The translations under genes were made by a program, and so were the position numbers. 39,003 nucleotides of DNA. Source: JAVWGW01 sp036655915 (lineage in GTDB: Bacteria; Actinomycetota; Coriobacteriia; Coriobacteriales; Eggerthellaceae). The stretch covers positions 1-39,003 of the forward strand of contig JAVVPE010000011.1 in assembly GCA_036655915.1 (NCBI GenBank). The letters are read 5' to 3'. Under the pieces are notes generated by a model. That model ran no database searches, had not been told where the DNA came from, and was given only the letters and a program-made list of their open reading frames with translations. Shown here one piece after another: positions 8,547-18,062 of this stretch. Position 1 is the first letter of the stretch; every line of letters starts with the position of its first letter.

Positions 8547-10451
8547 ATGGAAATCATTTTACCCGACGGCTCAAAAAAGGCAGTGGAGGCAGGCGCGACG
8601 ATTGCCAGCGTTGCCGCTTCGATTGGGGCAGGCCTTGCAAAGGCGGCGCTTGCCGGCAGCATAAATGGCACCCTGGTAGATCTTTCGGCCGAAGTGGCTG
8701 AAGGTGATAGCGTTGCTGTCATCACGAAGAAAAGCCCTGAAGCACTGGACATTTTGCGCCATTCAACGGCGCATATTATGGCGGAAGCTGTTTTGACGCT
8801 GTTCCCTGCAGCTCAGGTTGCTATTGGCCCTTCCATTGAGGATGGCTTCTATTACGATTTTTCGGTCGGCCGTAGTTTTTCAACCGACGATTTAGCGGCC
8901 ATTGAAGCCGAAATGGATAAGATTATTGCCGCCGATGAGCCTTTCGTGCGGCAGGTTGTTTCGCGCGCGCAGGCGCAAGAACTCTTCGCCGATCAGGCGC
9001 TCAAGCTGGAATTGCTTTCCGAATTGCCCGAAGGCGAAACCATTACTGTCTATCATCATGGTGCCTTCGCTGATTTGTGCCGTGGGCCGCATCTGCCAAG
9101 CCCTGCAGCCATCGGTGCCTACAAACTTACCAAGGTGGCCGGTGCCTACTGGCGCGGTGATTCCGAACGCGAAATGCTGCAACGCATTTATGGCACTGCC
9201 TGGTTTTCCCCGAAAGATTTAGCGACCTATCTGTTTACCCAAGAGGAAGCCGAAAAGCGCGATCATCGCAAACTTGGCCGCGAACTGGGAATTTATACCA
9301 TGCTTGACGAAGTGGGACCGGGTTTGCCGCTGTTTTTGCCCAAGGGTGCGCGCATCGTGCGCCTCATGCAGGAATGGCTGCGCAAAGAACTTTATCGCCG
9401 TGGCTACGATGAGGTCATCACCCCACACATCTATAAATCGGACGTGTGGAAAACGTCGGGACATTACTATTACTATCATGATGATATGTACTTCTTTAAT
9501 GTCGACGAGGGTGAAGGCCGTACGAGCGAATTTGGCGTGAAGCCGATGAACTGCCCGGGGCATGTGCTGCTTTACAAAAACGATCTGCATTCCTATCGAG
9601 AAATGCCCATCCGTTACTTTGAGTTTGGTACGGTATATCGTGCCGAAATGTCGGGCGCGGTGCACGGGCTGTTTCGCGCGCGCGGGTTCACGCAAGATGA
9701 TGCGCACGTATTTTGCCGCCAAGATCAGGTGGTAAGCGAAGTCGAATCCATTATGGATTTGGTAGATTCCATTATGAGCAGCTTTGATCTGGAGTATTCT
9801 GCCGAAGTTTCAACGCGCCCAGAAAAATCCATCGGCACCGACGAAATGTGGGAATTGGCGGAAAGCTATTTGAAACAGGCTTTGCAAGCCAAGGGGCTCG
9901 ACTACAGCATCAACGAAGGCGACGGTGCGTTTTACGGCCCGAAGATCGACATCAAAATTAAGGATTCCATCGGACGTACCTGGCAATGTTCGACGATTCA
10001 GGTCGATTTCAACAATCCGGAGCGTTTCGACATTAGCTATCGCACCGCCGAAAACGGCGAAGAGCGCCCCTGGATGTTGCACCGCGCCATCTTCGGATCG
10101 ATCGAGCGTTTCTTGGGCGTGCTGATCGAACATTATGCGGGTGCGTTGCCCCTGTGGCTTTCCCCGGTACAGGTGGCCATTTTGCCGCTGGCCGACCGCC
10201 ATATCGATGCCTGCAAAGAATTGGCCGCGCAGTTGCGCGGCGTGCAGGGTCGTGTGGAAATCTACGACCAAAACGAACCGATGCGCGTGAAAATTGCCAA
10301 AGCACAGGCAGAAAAAGTTCCCTACATGGTTGTTATGGGGGATAAAGAAATCGAAGCGGGCACCGTTTCGGTGCGCGATCACCTTAAGGGGGATTTGGGC
10401 ACGTGGGAAACATCTAAGCTCATCGACATCATCGCCGAAGCGCAGGTGTAA
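8547..10451 (+). CDS. thrS: threonyl-tRNA synthetase
   Basis: A class II synthetase that charges tRNA-Thr. Domains in order are the N-terminal TGS domain (1-65), the tRNA_SAD editing domain with HxxxH at His72/His76 and the CRGPH motif at 178-182, the class II catalytic core with zinc ligand Cys336 in MNCPGH, and a C-terminal anticodon-binding domain. At 634 residues it is full length. ATG 8547 is chosen because AAAGGA ends 6 nt upstream; a longer in-frame extension to 8502 has no ribosome site. It is convergent with the antiporter, with only 19 bp between stop codons. Confidence 0.96.
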   Translation: MEIILPDGSKKAVEAGATIASVAASIGAGLAKAALAGSINGTLVDLSAEVAEGDSVAVITKKSPEALDILRHSTAHIMAEAVLTLFPAAQVAIGPSIEDGFYYDFSVGRSFSTDDLAAIEAEMDKIIAADEPFVRQVVSRAQAQELFADQALKLELLSELPEGETITVYHHGAFADLCRGPHLPSPAAIGAYKLTKVAGAYWRGDSEREMLQRIYGTAWFSPKDLATYLFTQEEAEKRDHRKLGRELGIYTMLDEVGPGLPLFLPKGARIVRLMQEWLRKELYRRGYDEVITPHIYKSDVWKTSGHYYYYHDDMYFFNVDEGEGRTSEFGVKPMNCPGHVLLYKNDLHSYREMPIRYFEFGTVYRAEMSGAVHGLFRARGFTQDDAHVFCRQDQVVSEVESIMDLVDSIMSSFDLEYSAEVSTRPEKSIGTDEMWELAESYLKQALQAKGLDYSINEGDGAFYGPKIDIKIKDSIGRTWQCSTIQVDFNNPERFDISYRTAENGEERPWMLHRAIFGSIERFLGVLIEHYAGALPLWLSPVQVAILPLADRHIDACKELAAQLRGVQGRVEIYDQNEPMRVKIAKAQAEKVPYMVVMGDKEIEAGTVSVRDHLKGDLGTWETSKLIDIIAEAQV

Positions 10452-10470
10452 CCGCGCGCTAGGGCAGGTG

Positions 10471-12252
10471 CTACTTCTTCGTATTTTTGTTGGGATGAAT
10501 CCGCCTGAGTTCTTCCAGGCGGATTTTTTGTTCGGCAGCCACGCGCGCTGTAATGCGCTCGTGGCGCTGTGCGCTGGCTGCGGCGGCGCTGCGCGCTGTG
10601 CTGTCGCGGTTGGCTTCAGCCTTTGCGCGCTGCGCTGTGTGTTGTTGCAGTTCGGCAGCGCGGTCTTGCCATTGGGTTTCGATGGCATCATCACCCGCCT
10701 GCTTGATGGCTTCCCAACGCTTATCGCCTTCGGCTTTCAAGTGCGCCCAGGTGTGGTCGCCATCTTCTTTGGCTTCCTGCCACTCTTGATCGCCGAGTGT
10801 TTTGACTTCTTCCCACTGGGCAGGGTTGATATCGCGTTCATTGAGCGCATCGAGTGCCTGGTCGGCGTGCACTTGCGGCAGCCATACTTCCATGGGCGCG
10901 GCCCCGGTGGGGAAGTGGCGCGCCAAAAATGCTGTCGTGCGCGCTTTTTCGCGCGTTGCGGCGCGCATGACGCTATCCTGTTTGGCTAGCATATGTTCAA
11001 GTGCCACGTGGTCGCGCAGAATTTCTCGAATGTCGTGGGGGTGCTGCCTGATTTCGCGCACAGCTTCGATGGGTTGCGCATCGGCAACGCGATAGGTAAT
11101 CGAAGCTAAAAGCGGCATAAGAAACACGGTGATGGCACCCGCCGAAACTAAGACGGAAGCAAACATCTGGTCCATGGCACCCGCCTTGACGGCAACCGAA
11201 GTGACCGCCACGATAACAGGCAGCGCTGTTGTACAATAAAGGGCCACCGTCATGCGATGCCTCCCCGACATATCGCTGGTATCGCGCCCGGTAGTAAGCG
11301 CCACAAATACCGGCACCGCGCGAATAAGCAGTAGCATCACGATGAAGCCCACCAGCAGCACCGGCTGCGCAAACACGGCCGCCAGGTTGATTTTTGCCCC
11401 GGATACCACAAAAAATATAGGGATTAAAAAGCCGTAGGCCACACCGTTGAGCTTTGTTTCCAAGCTGGTGTTGCCCGAGGGGATAACGTAGCGCAAAATG
11501 AATCCTGCCGCAAATGAACCCAACACAATATCAAGCCTGAATAGGGAAGATACGGTTATCAAGCCGATGAGCAACAGCACGGTGATGCGCATCATGGTCT
11601 GTGCGGTTGTGTTGGCGTTGGCACTCAGGAAATCGAAAAGCTTGTGGCCAATCTTTTTCGCCCGCGCGGGCAAGATGGCGGTCAGCACAGAAATACCTAC
11701 GAAGACAAACAGTATAAGGATGGTCATCCATTCGGCGCGGGTGGAAAGCAGTAGCGCCATAGCCACAACTGGCCCTAATTCGCCCCAGGTTCCGTAGGAA
11801 AGAATCGAATCCCCCACACGCGTGCCCACCAGGTTGCGTTCTTTGAGCACGGGCAACAAGGTGCCCAAGGCCGTGGTGGTAAGTGCTATGGCGATGGCGA
11901 TACCGCCGGTGCCATCGGCAGAAAAGGCCGGGGTAAAAAACACGACAAAAAAGGCCAGAAGTAGTGAGATAAGCCAGGTTGCAAGCCCGCGTTTGCCCTG
12001 TGATCCCGTAAGATTTTTGGGGTTTATCTCGTAGCCTGCCAGCAGGAACAAGAAGGCCAAGCCCAGCTCCGACAAAAAATCCACCGATTCCGAAAGCTGC
12101 ACGATGCCCGCCATATAGGGGCCTAGCAATGCCCCCGCCATAAGTAAAAATACTGTTTCTGGGATGGGTTTTCCGGGGATAAGTTGGGCGAGCACCGGTG
12201 CTAGGGCGGCAATAAGCGCGATAGCGGAAAGCGAAATAAGATCGACGGTCAT
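10471..12252 (-). CDS. CPA2-family cation:proton antiporter with 11-residue-repeat cytosolic tail
   Basis: The first ~370 residues are a Na+/H+ exchanger domain of the KefB/CPA2 type, with around a dozen hydrophobic helices from MTVDLISLSAIALIAALAP onward. It should exchange Na+ or K+ for protons at the membrane; the ion is not predictable. No RCK/TrkA_N nucleotide-binding motif is seen in the tail. Instead a ~215-residue charged, helical C-terminus contains four tandem 11-residue units (478-521, 10690-10821) with Trp near the start and Gly-Asp at the end, then an Ala/Arg/Gln-rich coiled-coil-like stretch. I use ATG 12252, preceded by GAAAGG; upstream in-frame codons lack a ribosome site. Confidence 0.88.
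   Translation of the reverse strand: MTVDLISLSAIALIAALAPVLAQLIPGKPIPETVFLLMAGALLGPYMAGIVQLSESVDFLSELGLAFLFLLAGYEINPKNLTGSQGKRGLATWLISLLLAFFVVFFTPAFSADGTGGIAIAIALTTTALGTLLPVLKERNLVGTRVGDSILSYGTWGELGPVVAMALLLSTRAEWMTILILFVFVGISVLTAILPARAKKIGHKLFDFLSANANTTAQTMMRITVLLLIGLITVSSLFRLDIVLGSFAAGFILRYVIPSGNTSLETKLNGVAYGFLIPIFFVVSGAKINLAAVFAQPVLLVGFIVMLLLIRAVPVFVALTTGRDTSDMSGRHRMTVALYCTTALPVIVAVTSVAVKAGAMDQMFASVLVSAGAITVFLMPLLASITYRVADAQPIEAVREIRQHPHDIREILRDHVALEHMLAKQDSVMRAATREKARTTAFLARHFPTGAAPMEVWLPQVHADQALDALNERDINPAQWEEVKTLGDQEWQEAKEDGDHTWAHLKAEGDKRWEAIKQAGDDAIETQWQDRAAELQQHTAQRAKAEANRDSTARSAAAASAQRHERITARVAAEQKIRLEELRRIHPNKNTKK
10498..10529 (+). terminator. rho-independent terminator of thrS, inside the antiporter coding region
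   Basis: AATCCGCCTG (10498-10507) pairs perfectly with CAGGCGGATT (10516-10525) over an 8-nt loop, with a T-run at 10524-10529. It is oriented for thrS but lies within the 3' end of the opposite-strand antiporter gene. The reverse strand has no T-run after the hairpin. Confidence 0.85.
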
Positions 12253-12443
12253 GAAGAACCTTTCGTGCAAAAAAGAGTGAAATTGTCTTTTATTGTGGGG
12301 CGCATTTGACGCTGAAGCTGCGAGAACCGGTAGATTTGCGCTATAGTGGTGCCGTACTGAAAACCAGGTCTTGCACACTCTTGTATTATCGGATAACTCT
12401 TTGATGGCGTGCACGATTCTGCGGTGAAAAGGGGATATTTAAC

Positions 12444-13904
12444 ATGAAGAAGCTTCTTGCACTGGTCACGGCGGCACTTCTGGCGGCCAGCTGTTGTGTG
12501 TTGGGGGGCTGTTCAAGTGCTCCTGCTGCGCAGAAAGCGGTGTTTGATCCAGAAAATCCTGTACAAATCGAGCTGTGGACCTACTATTCCGGTGAACAGT
12601 TACAGGCCTTCGATGCCTTGGTCACCCAGTTCAATGCCACGCTTGGCAAAGAAAAAGGCGTGGTGGCCACCTCGGTTAGCCAGGGCGGCGTGGGTGATTT
12701 AGCCAAGGCGGTTACCGCTTCGGCCAAGGGGGACGTGGGCGCCAATGCCATGCCCGATGCTTTTTTGGCCTATCCCAATACGGCGCAGGTGATCAATAAT
12801 CTGGGAAAGGTTGCCGATCTGCGCAGCTATTTCACCGATGACGAAAAAGCAGCGTTCATCGAAGGCTTTTTGGCGGAGGGCGATTTGGATGGCAATGGCA
12901 GTTTGAAGGTGATTCCCTGTTCTAAATCCACCGAAACCATGCAAATAAACATGACGGCTTGGAATGAGTTTGCCCAGGCCACCAACACCTCCATCGAGGC
13001 GCTTTCCACCATGGAAGGCCTGCAGGGTGTTGCGCGCAGCTATTACGAATGGACCGATGCTCAAACCCCCGCGCCTAACGATGGCAAGCCCTTTTTTGGG
13101 CGTGATGCCATGGCAAACTATATGTTGGTTGGTGCCAAGCAGCTGGGCGTTGATGTATTCGATGTTAAAGACGGAGCCGTCATCTTCGATCTTGATAAAG
13201 CCGCGTTTCGTCAGCTGTGGGATAGCTATTATCTGCCCTACATCAGCGGGTATTATTCTTCTGAGGGGCGCTTCCGTTCCGATGCGGTGAAAACAGGCGA
13301 TTTGGTGTGCTATGTGGGGTCTTCTTCTTCGGTAGTCTATTTCCCGAAGGCGGTGACCGTTGATGATGCCACCAGTTACGCCATAGAGTTTGGTGCCCGC
13401 ACAGCGCCTCTGTTTGCGCAGGGCAAGCCGTGTGCCGTGCAGCAGGGGGCAGGGTTTGTGGTGACTAAGGCAGACGAAAAGACCGAAGCTGCCTGCGTTG
13501 AGTTTTTGAAATGGTTCAACCAAAAGGAACAAAGCACCGAATTTGCTGTTTTAGCCGGGTATGTGCCTGCAACGAAGGAGGCGTGCACAAGCCAAAACAT
13601 CGAAGCGGTTGCCGCCACAATGGATCGGGTGCCTCAGAACTATTTGAAAAACCTGACGGCCACACTCGAAACCATTGAGGGAAGTGAACTGTACAGCACG
13701 CCGCTTTTTGATGGCGGCGTTGAGGCGCGCGAAGTGATGAATACCTCGCTGCAAAAGCAGGCTGTTGCGGGTCGCGCGCAGGTTGTGGCTTTGATGGAAG
13801 GCGGCGCAAGCCATGCCGATGCCACTGCCCAAGTTGCCACCGACAAGGCTTTTGACGCCTGGCTTGACGCTTTGTCGCTCGAACTACAAGCGACGATTAA
13901 GTAG
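12444..13904 (+). CDS. family 1 extracellular solute-binding lipoprotein
   Basis: A 486-residue binding protein with a type II signal peptide: MKK, a hydrophobic core and lipobox LGGC, giving lipidated Cys23. The body resembles family 1 (sugar-type) binding proteins, including the early ELWTYYSG segment and an FLKWFNQKEQ helix near the C-terminus. No permease or ATPase gene is adjacent; five bases after its stop begins a membrane GGDEF-EAL protein. It may therefore present a ligand to that sensor instead of feeding a transporter. AGGGG ends 9 nt before ATG 12444. The 12253-12443 spacer to the divergent antiporter contains TTGACG (12306) and TATAGT (12342), but not at standard spacing. Confidence 0.85.
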   Translation: MKKLLALVTAALLAASCCVLGGCSSAPAAQKAVFDPENPVQIELWTYYSGEQLQAFDALVTQFNATLGKEKGVVATSVSQGGVGDLAKAVTASAKGDVGANAMPDAFLAYPNTAQVINNLGKVADLRSYFTDDEKAAFIEGFLAEGDLDGNGSLKVIPCSKSTETMQINMTAWNEFAQATNTSIEALSTMEGLQGVARSYYEWTDAQTPAPNDGKPFFGRDAMANYMLVGAKQLGVDVFDVKDGAVIFDLDKAAFRQLWDSYYLPYISGYYSSEGRFRSDAVKTGDLVCYVGSSSSVVYFPKAVTVDDATSYAIEFGARTAPLFAQGKPCAVQQGAGFVVTKADEKTEAACVEFLKWFNQKEQSTEFAVLAGYVPATKEACTSQNIEAVAATMDRVPQNYLKNLTATLETIEGSELYSTPLFDGGVEAREVMNTSLQKQAVAGRAQVVALMEGGASHADATAQVATDKAFDAWLDALSLELQATIK

Positions 13905-13909
13905 GTCGC

Positions 13910-16900
13910 ATGGGCAAACCGGCGCATCCTGAACCCCGCAGCAGTAGAATACTTCAGAAGTTGAAGCATTCGCGGTCGCTACGCATGTTGGTAGTGGTGC
14001 CCTGTTGTGTTGCGCTGGTTCTGCAAGGGTTCATCTATTATTTCGGTCTGGCTCATACGGGCAGCGTACAGCAGATGGAGGCGGATAGTTACAGCCTGTT
14101 TACCGGTCGCGTGACGTCGCGCGCCGAATATCTTGAAAATCTCATGGTGCAGCGATGGTCCAATATTGGTACGGCTGCCGCCGCGATTGAGCGCAGCGCC
14201 AATCAGGTTTTGGCGGAATACGGAACAACGCCCGCCGCCCTTGCTACGGGCGATGCTGTGTCTGTTGCCCTGGTTGATGCTTCGGCTGATACGCTCATCG
14301 AGTGCTTGCGTGCGACGGAAACAAGCGGTGCTTTCTTTGTGGTAAAAGATAAGGGTCCGGCTAATCCTGAAGCGGACAGCATCCAGACAGGCCTCTATGT
14401 ACGCGATTTTAATCCAACGGAAAACTACGGGAATAATTCAGACCTTTTGTTGGGGCGTTGTCCTTTAGCGCTTGCGAAGCGCTTGAATCTGGCGCTTGAT
14501 AGCAATTGGGCGCCCAATTGCCTGTTTGCCGCAAGCGACGGCTTGGAAAACAACTTCTACTACGAACCCCTGCGCGCTGCCGCGCAATACCCCGAAGCGC
14601 AAAGCAGCGACTTGGGATACTGGGCGCGCCCGCATGATTTTGCCGATAATGGACAGGCTTCCATAACCTATAGCGTTCCGCTGAAAACTTCCAGCGGGGA
14701 AGTGTTTGGCGTTTTGGGTGTTGAAGTTGCCCTTGACCGGGTGATGGCCTTGTTTCCCTACGAAGAACTGGATAGTCAGGGTACGGGATCGTATCTGTTG
14801 GCCATTGCCCACCCCGTCGTTGAGGGCACCCCGGAAGATGAAGGCTTGCCGGTGGGGGATGCGCCGCGCACTTACGAAATGCTTGATGGCCGCGGGGGAT
14901 CGTATGGTTCTTATACCAGCACGGGCAATCTGCTCTTCGATGCTCGGCTTGATGAAGTGGGGCGCATGCATCTTGATTCTTCTTCAAAGGATATGATGGC
15001 GTATGCCAGCAAGCTTTCTTTGTACGGGGAAAATTCCCCCTACGCTAAGGATTCGTGGGTGGTTGTTGGCCTTGATACGCGCCAGGCCTTATTTTCTTCC
15101 GCGCAGTGGCTGAGCCGCAGCCTTTTGGTGTCGTTTGCTGTCTCGGTTGCTGTGGGGTTGGCGTTTGCCGTATTGATGGGCGTGGTGCTAACGGCAAAAT
15201 TCTCTTCTTTTATGCAGCAGGTGCGCAATCGGCGACCCAATGGGGAAGTGGTGTTTACGCCCACAAAGGTTTTGGAGCTAGATGAACTGGCTGGCGCTAT
15301 CGAAGCGCTTTCTGCCGATGTGACCTCAAGCGCTTCGCGCCTAGAACAGATCATGGCGCTTTCCGATCGTCGTATCGGGGCGTTTGAATACGACGTGACC
15401 ACGGAAACAATTTTTTATGCGGGATCCTTTTTTGACCTGCTGGGCGTTGATAATTTTCCTGATTTCCCGGCGGATATCGATCGGGCCAGTATGGACGCAG
15501 GCACCTTGGATGCAGCCTCGCTTGAGCGCTTGTTTAAAGCCTACAAACCTTTCATGCAACCTTCCGCCGACAGGGCTTCAACCTGGATTATCGATGTTCC
15601 CCACACTCAGCGCATCGTGCGCTTTCGCCTAACCGATGGCAAGCAGGCGCGCCATGTGTTTGGCCTGCTTGAAGATGTGACGGAGGAAGTGAGTGCGCGT
15701 CGTCGCATCGAGCACGAACGCGACCACGATATTTTGACCGGTCTTTTAAACAGGCGCGCCTTTGAGCGCTCGGCTGAAGAGTTATTAGAGGAAGCACGTT
15801 GCAAGAATCTTTCTGCGTTGATGTTCATGCTTGACCTGGATGGTCTTAAGTTCATTAACGATTCCTACGGCCACGATTGGGGTGATGGCTACATCACGCG
15901 AGCAGGAGAACTCATTTATGCAGCTGTGGCCTCGTTGGGTCTGGCGTCGCGCGTTTCAGGCGATGAGTTTTTGGTTCTTGTTGCCGGCGAGCAAGAGATT
16001 ATTGCGCAGGTTGCAGTAGACTTGCAAGCCGCTTTTGCCACCAAGTTTTTTGATACCCCTGATGGCCAGCATATGCGCGTGCGTGCTTCGATGGGCAGCG
16101 CCTGTTTTCCCGAAGATGCTACTGATTATATGCGTTTGCGTGAATATGCTGATTTCGCTATGTATACGGCAAAAAATACACGCAAAGGTGAGCTGTGTGC
16201 GTTTAGCCTTGGTCTTTATCAGCAGAAATCCCACCTCTTAAGCAAGAAGGAAGATTTGAATCGTCTGCTCGACGAAGTGTTGGTCGACTATTATTTCCAG
16301 CCAATCGTCAGTGCGCGTACGGGCGAAGTCTTTGGCTATGAAGCCTTAATGCGCCCCCGCCTGCTTTCGCTTCCGTCCCCCGATCTTGTGCTTGAACTGG
16401 CGCGTTCTCAATCGAAACTGCATCGTGTTGAGCAGATTACGTTTTTTGAGGCCTTAAGAACATATGAGCGCTTTGGTATGGCGGATTCTTTACGCCTGTT
16501 CGTGAATACGATTGGCACACAGTGCCTTTCTGAAGAAGACATCGCCACCTTAAGCGCCCGCTATCCGGTGCTGCTTAAGCATCTGGTAGCAGAAATTACG
16601 GAAAGTGAATACGGCCGAGGATTTTTGGAGCGCAAGCGAGAAGCGATGGAAATGTGGGGTGGATCGTTTGCTATCGACGATTTTGGCACGGGCTATAACG
16701 GCGATTCCATCTTACTTGAAAACGTTGCCGATTTTGTAAAAATTGATATGTCGATTATCGCCAACATTAGCCACGACTATGATCGTCAAGCCATCGTGGT
16801 CAACTTGCTGGATTATGCGCACACGCGTGACATCAAGGTTATTGCCGAAGGGGTGGAAACCGAAGAACAGCTGGGCACGCTCATCGAACTGGGCGTCGAT

Positions 16901-17160
16901 TATGTTCAAGGCTACCTTACCGGGAAAGCTACCGCCAGGCCGCAGCCGGAAAACCCCGCAATATGTGCCCTTATTCGTGCGCTCAACGAGAGGTGCCTCC
17001 CCNNNNNNNNNNNNNNNNNNNNNNNNNNNNNNNNNNNNNNNNNNNNNNNNNNNNNNNNNNNNNNNNNNNNNNNNNNNNNNNNNNNNNNNNNNNNNNNNNN
17101 NNGGAAAACCCCGCAATATGTGCCCTTATTCGTGCGCTCAACGAGAGGTGCCTCCCCTAA
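13910..17160 (+). CDS. membrane Cache-PAS-GGDEF-EAL protein (c-di-GMP turnover), interrupted by assembly gap
   Basis: Layout: helix 26-46, an extracytoplasmic Cache-like domain (about 47-400), helix 404-430, a PAS-like domain (478-590), GGDEF (600-765) and EAL (780-1020). The cyclase A-site reads SGDEF (683-687), a tolerated variant. The phosphodiesterase core looks complete: Glu811 (EAL), Asn866, Glu895, Asp923-Asp924, Lys944, Glu980 and Gln1000. The 100-N gap at 17003-17102 shifts the literal reading frame. When the two identical 55-base flanks are merged, the protein ends ALNERCLP with TAA at 17158-17160 and is 1031 residues long. It lies 5 bp after the binding-protein gene and is presumably co-expressed with it. 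Which activity dominates cannot be read from sequence. Confidence 0.9.
16948..17002 (+). repeat. left copy of 55-bp identical flank of the assembly gap
   Basis: These 55 bases are identical to 17103-17157 and abut the N run. The exact length and identity mean contig-end overlap, not biology. Confidence 0.95.
17003..17102. other. assembly gap (100 N)
   Basis: A round 100-base N run joins two contigs that share 55 bp at their ends. The true gap is probably minus 55 bp. Confidence 0.99.
17103..17157 (+). repeat. right copy of 55-bp identical flank of the assembly gap
   Basis: Identical to 16948-17002. It continues directly into the TAA stop of the GGDEF-EAL gene. Confidence 0.95.
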
Positions 17161-17187
17161 AAAATCTGCAACGCAGAGCTTGGGTGC

Positions 17188-17196
17188 TGGTATACT
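17188..17196 (+). promoter_or_regulatory. extended -10 promoter, probably leaderless, for the K+ channel
   Basis: TGG-TATACT ends 6 bases before the A of ATG 17203, so transcription would begin at or next to the start codon. No ribosome site is visible. A short dyad TCTGC-aac-GCAGA (17165-17177) lies in the -35 region. Confidence 0.5.
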
Positions 17197-17202
17197 TTGC
17201 CT

Positions 17203-18036
17203 ATGACACAACCCTTACCTGGCATAGATGCGGTGCCCCCCTTCAAGCAGCAGGTGTATTATGCTGTCGAAGATTTGCGCCGGGGCAATGCGCTTGCCCG
17301 TACTTTAGGCGTGATGATTTTAGTTTTGATTGTGACCAATGTGTTGGCGCTGCTGTTTGAAACGCAAAACAACCTTCCCGCTGTGGCGCGCAGTGGATTT
17401 TCACTGTTTGGTATTTTTTCAGCGCTGTGTTTTGCCGTGGAATACGCCTGTCGCATCTACGTTGCCGATATGGTGTATCCCGCGCTGCGTCCGACGCGCG
17501 CACGTATGCGTTACGTGATTTCGCCTATGGGCATCATCGATCTTCTTGCCTTTTTCCCCGCTATGCTTTCGTGGATGATGCCGTTTTCGGCTTCGGCGTT
17601 AAATGCGCTGCGGGTGATTCGCCTTGTGCGCCTAGTAAAGTTGACGCGTTACATGAAAGGGCTGCACACCATTTCTCGGGTGCTCAGTAAGCGCAAACAC
17701 GAAATTGTGGCCGCCCTGATGGTGCTGGCCATGCTTACTATCACTTCAAGCGTATTGATGTACACCTTAGAAAACCCTGTACAGCCCGATCAATTTGATA
17801 GTGTGCTTACGGGATTGTACTGGGCTATGACCACCATCACTTCTACTGGTTATGGCGATTTGGTGCCTATCACGGCAGCAGGGCGCGCTGTCGGCTTCTT
17901 GACCATGGTGCTCTCCATTGCCATTGTGGCCATTCCTGCCGGCATATTTTCCGCCGGTTTTGTCGCCGAATTTCAGGCATCTTCTTCGGCTGAATCGGCC
18001 GATTGCGCCGATGCCGAAGAAGATGCCTCAGCCTAA
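17203..18036 (+). CDS. voltage-gated potassium channel, six-helix type
   Basis: A 277-residue Kv-like membrane protein. The voltage-sensor S4 is recognisable at about 137-152, where Arg/Lys recurs every third residue (RVIRLVRLVKLTRYMK). The pore loop carries the K+ selectivity filter TGYGD (215-219) in ITSTGYGDLVP, and the last helix follows. The C-terminus is short and acidic, with no RCK domain. It should pass K+ according to membrane potential; the physiological role is unknown. ATG 17203 has no Shine-Dalgarno sequence and sits right after a -10 box. A TTG at 17197 is in frame but lies within the promoter. Confidence 0.9.
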   Translation: MTQPLPGIDAVPPFKQQVYYAVEDLRRGNALARTLGVMILVLIVTNVLALLFETQNNLPAVARSGFSLFGIFSALCFAVEYACRIYVADMVYPALRPTRARMRYVISPMGIIDLLAFFPAMLSWMMPFSASALNALRVIRLVRLVKLTRYMKGLHTISRVLSKRKHEIVAALMVLAMLTITSSVLMYTLENPVQPDQFDSVLTGLYWAMTTITSTGYGDLVPITAAGRAVGFLTMVLSIAIVAIPAGIFSAGFVAEFQASSSAESADCADAEEDASA

Positions 18037-18062
18037 AAAATCGCTAGGTCAAGGCGCGTACC

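Noticed and set aside
12306..12347. Promoter for the solute-binding lipoprotein made of TTGACG and TATAGT
   Set aside because: The two boxes are 30 bp apart, too far for one promoter; TAGATT at 19 bp is a poor -10. A promoter is probably here but I cannot place it.
16948..17157. A true tandem duplication at the end of the GGDEF-EAL gene
   Set aside because: Perfect identity, exact 55-bp length and a round 100-N spacer point to contig overlap.
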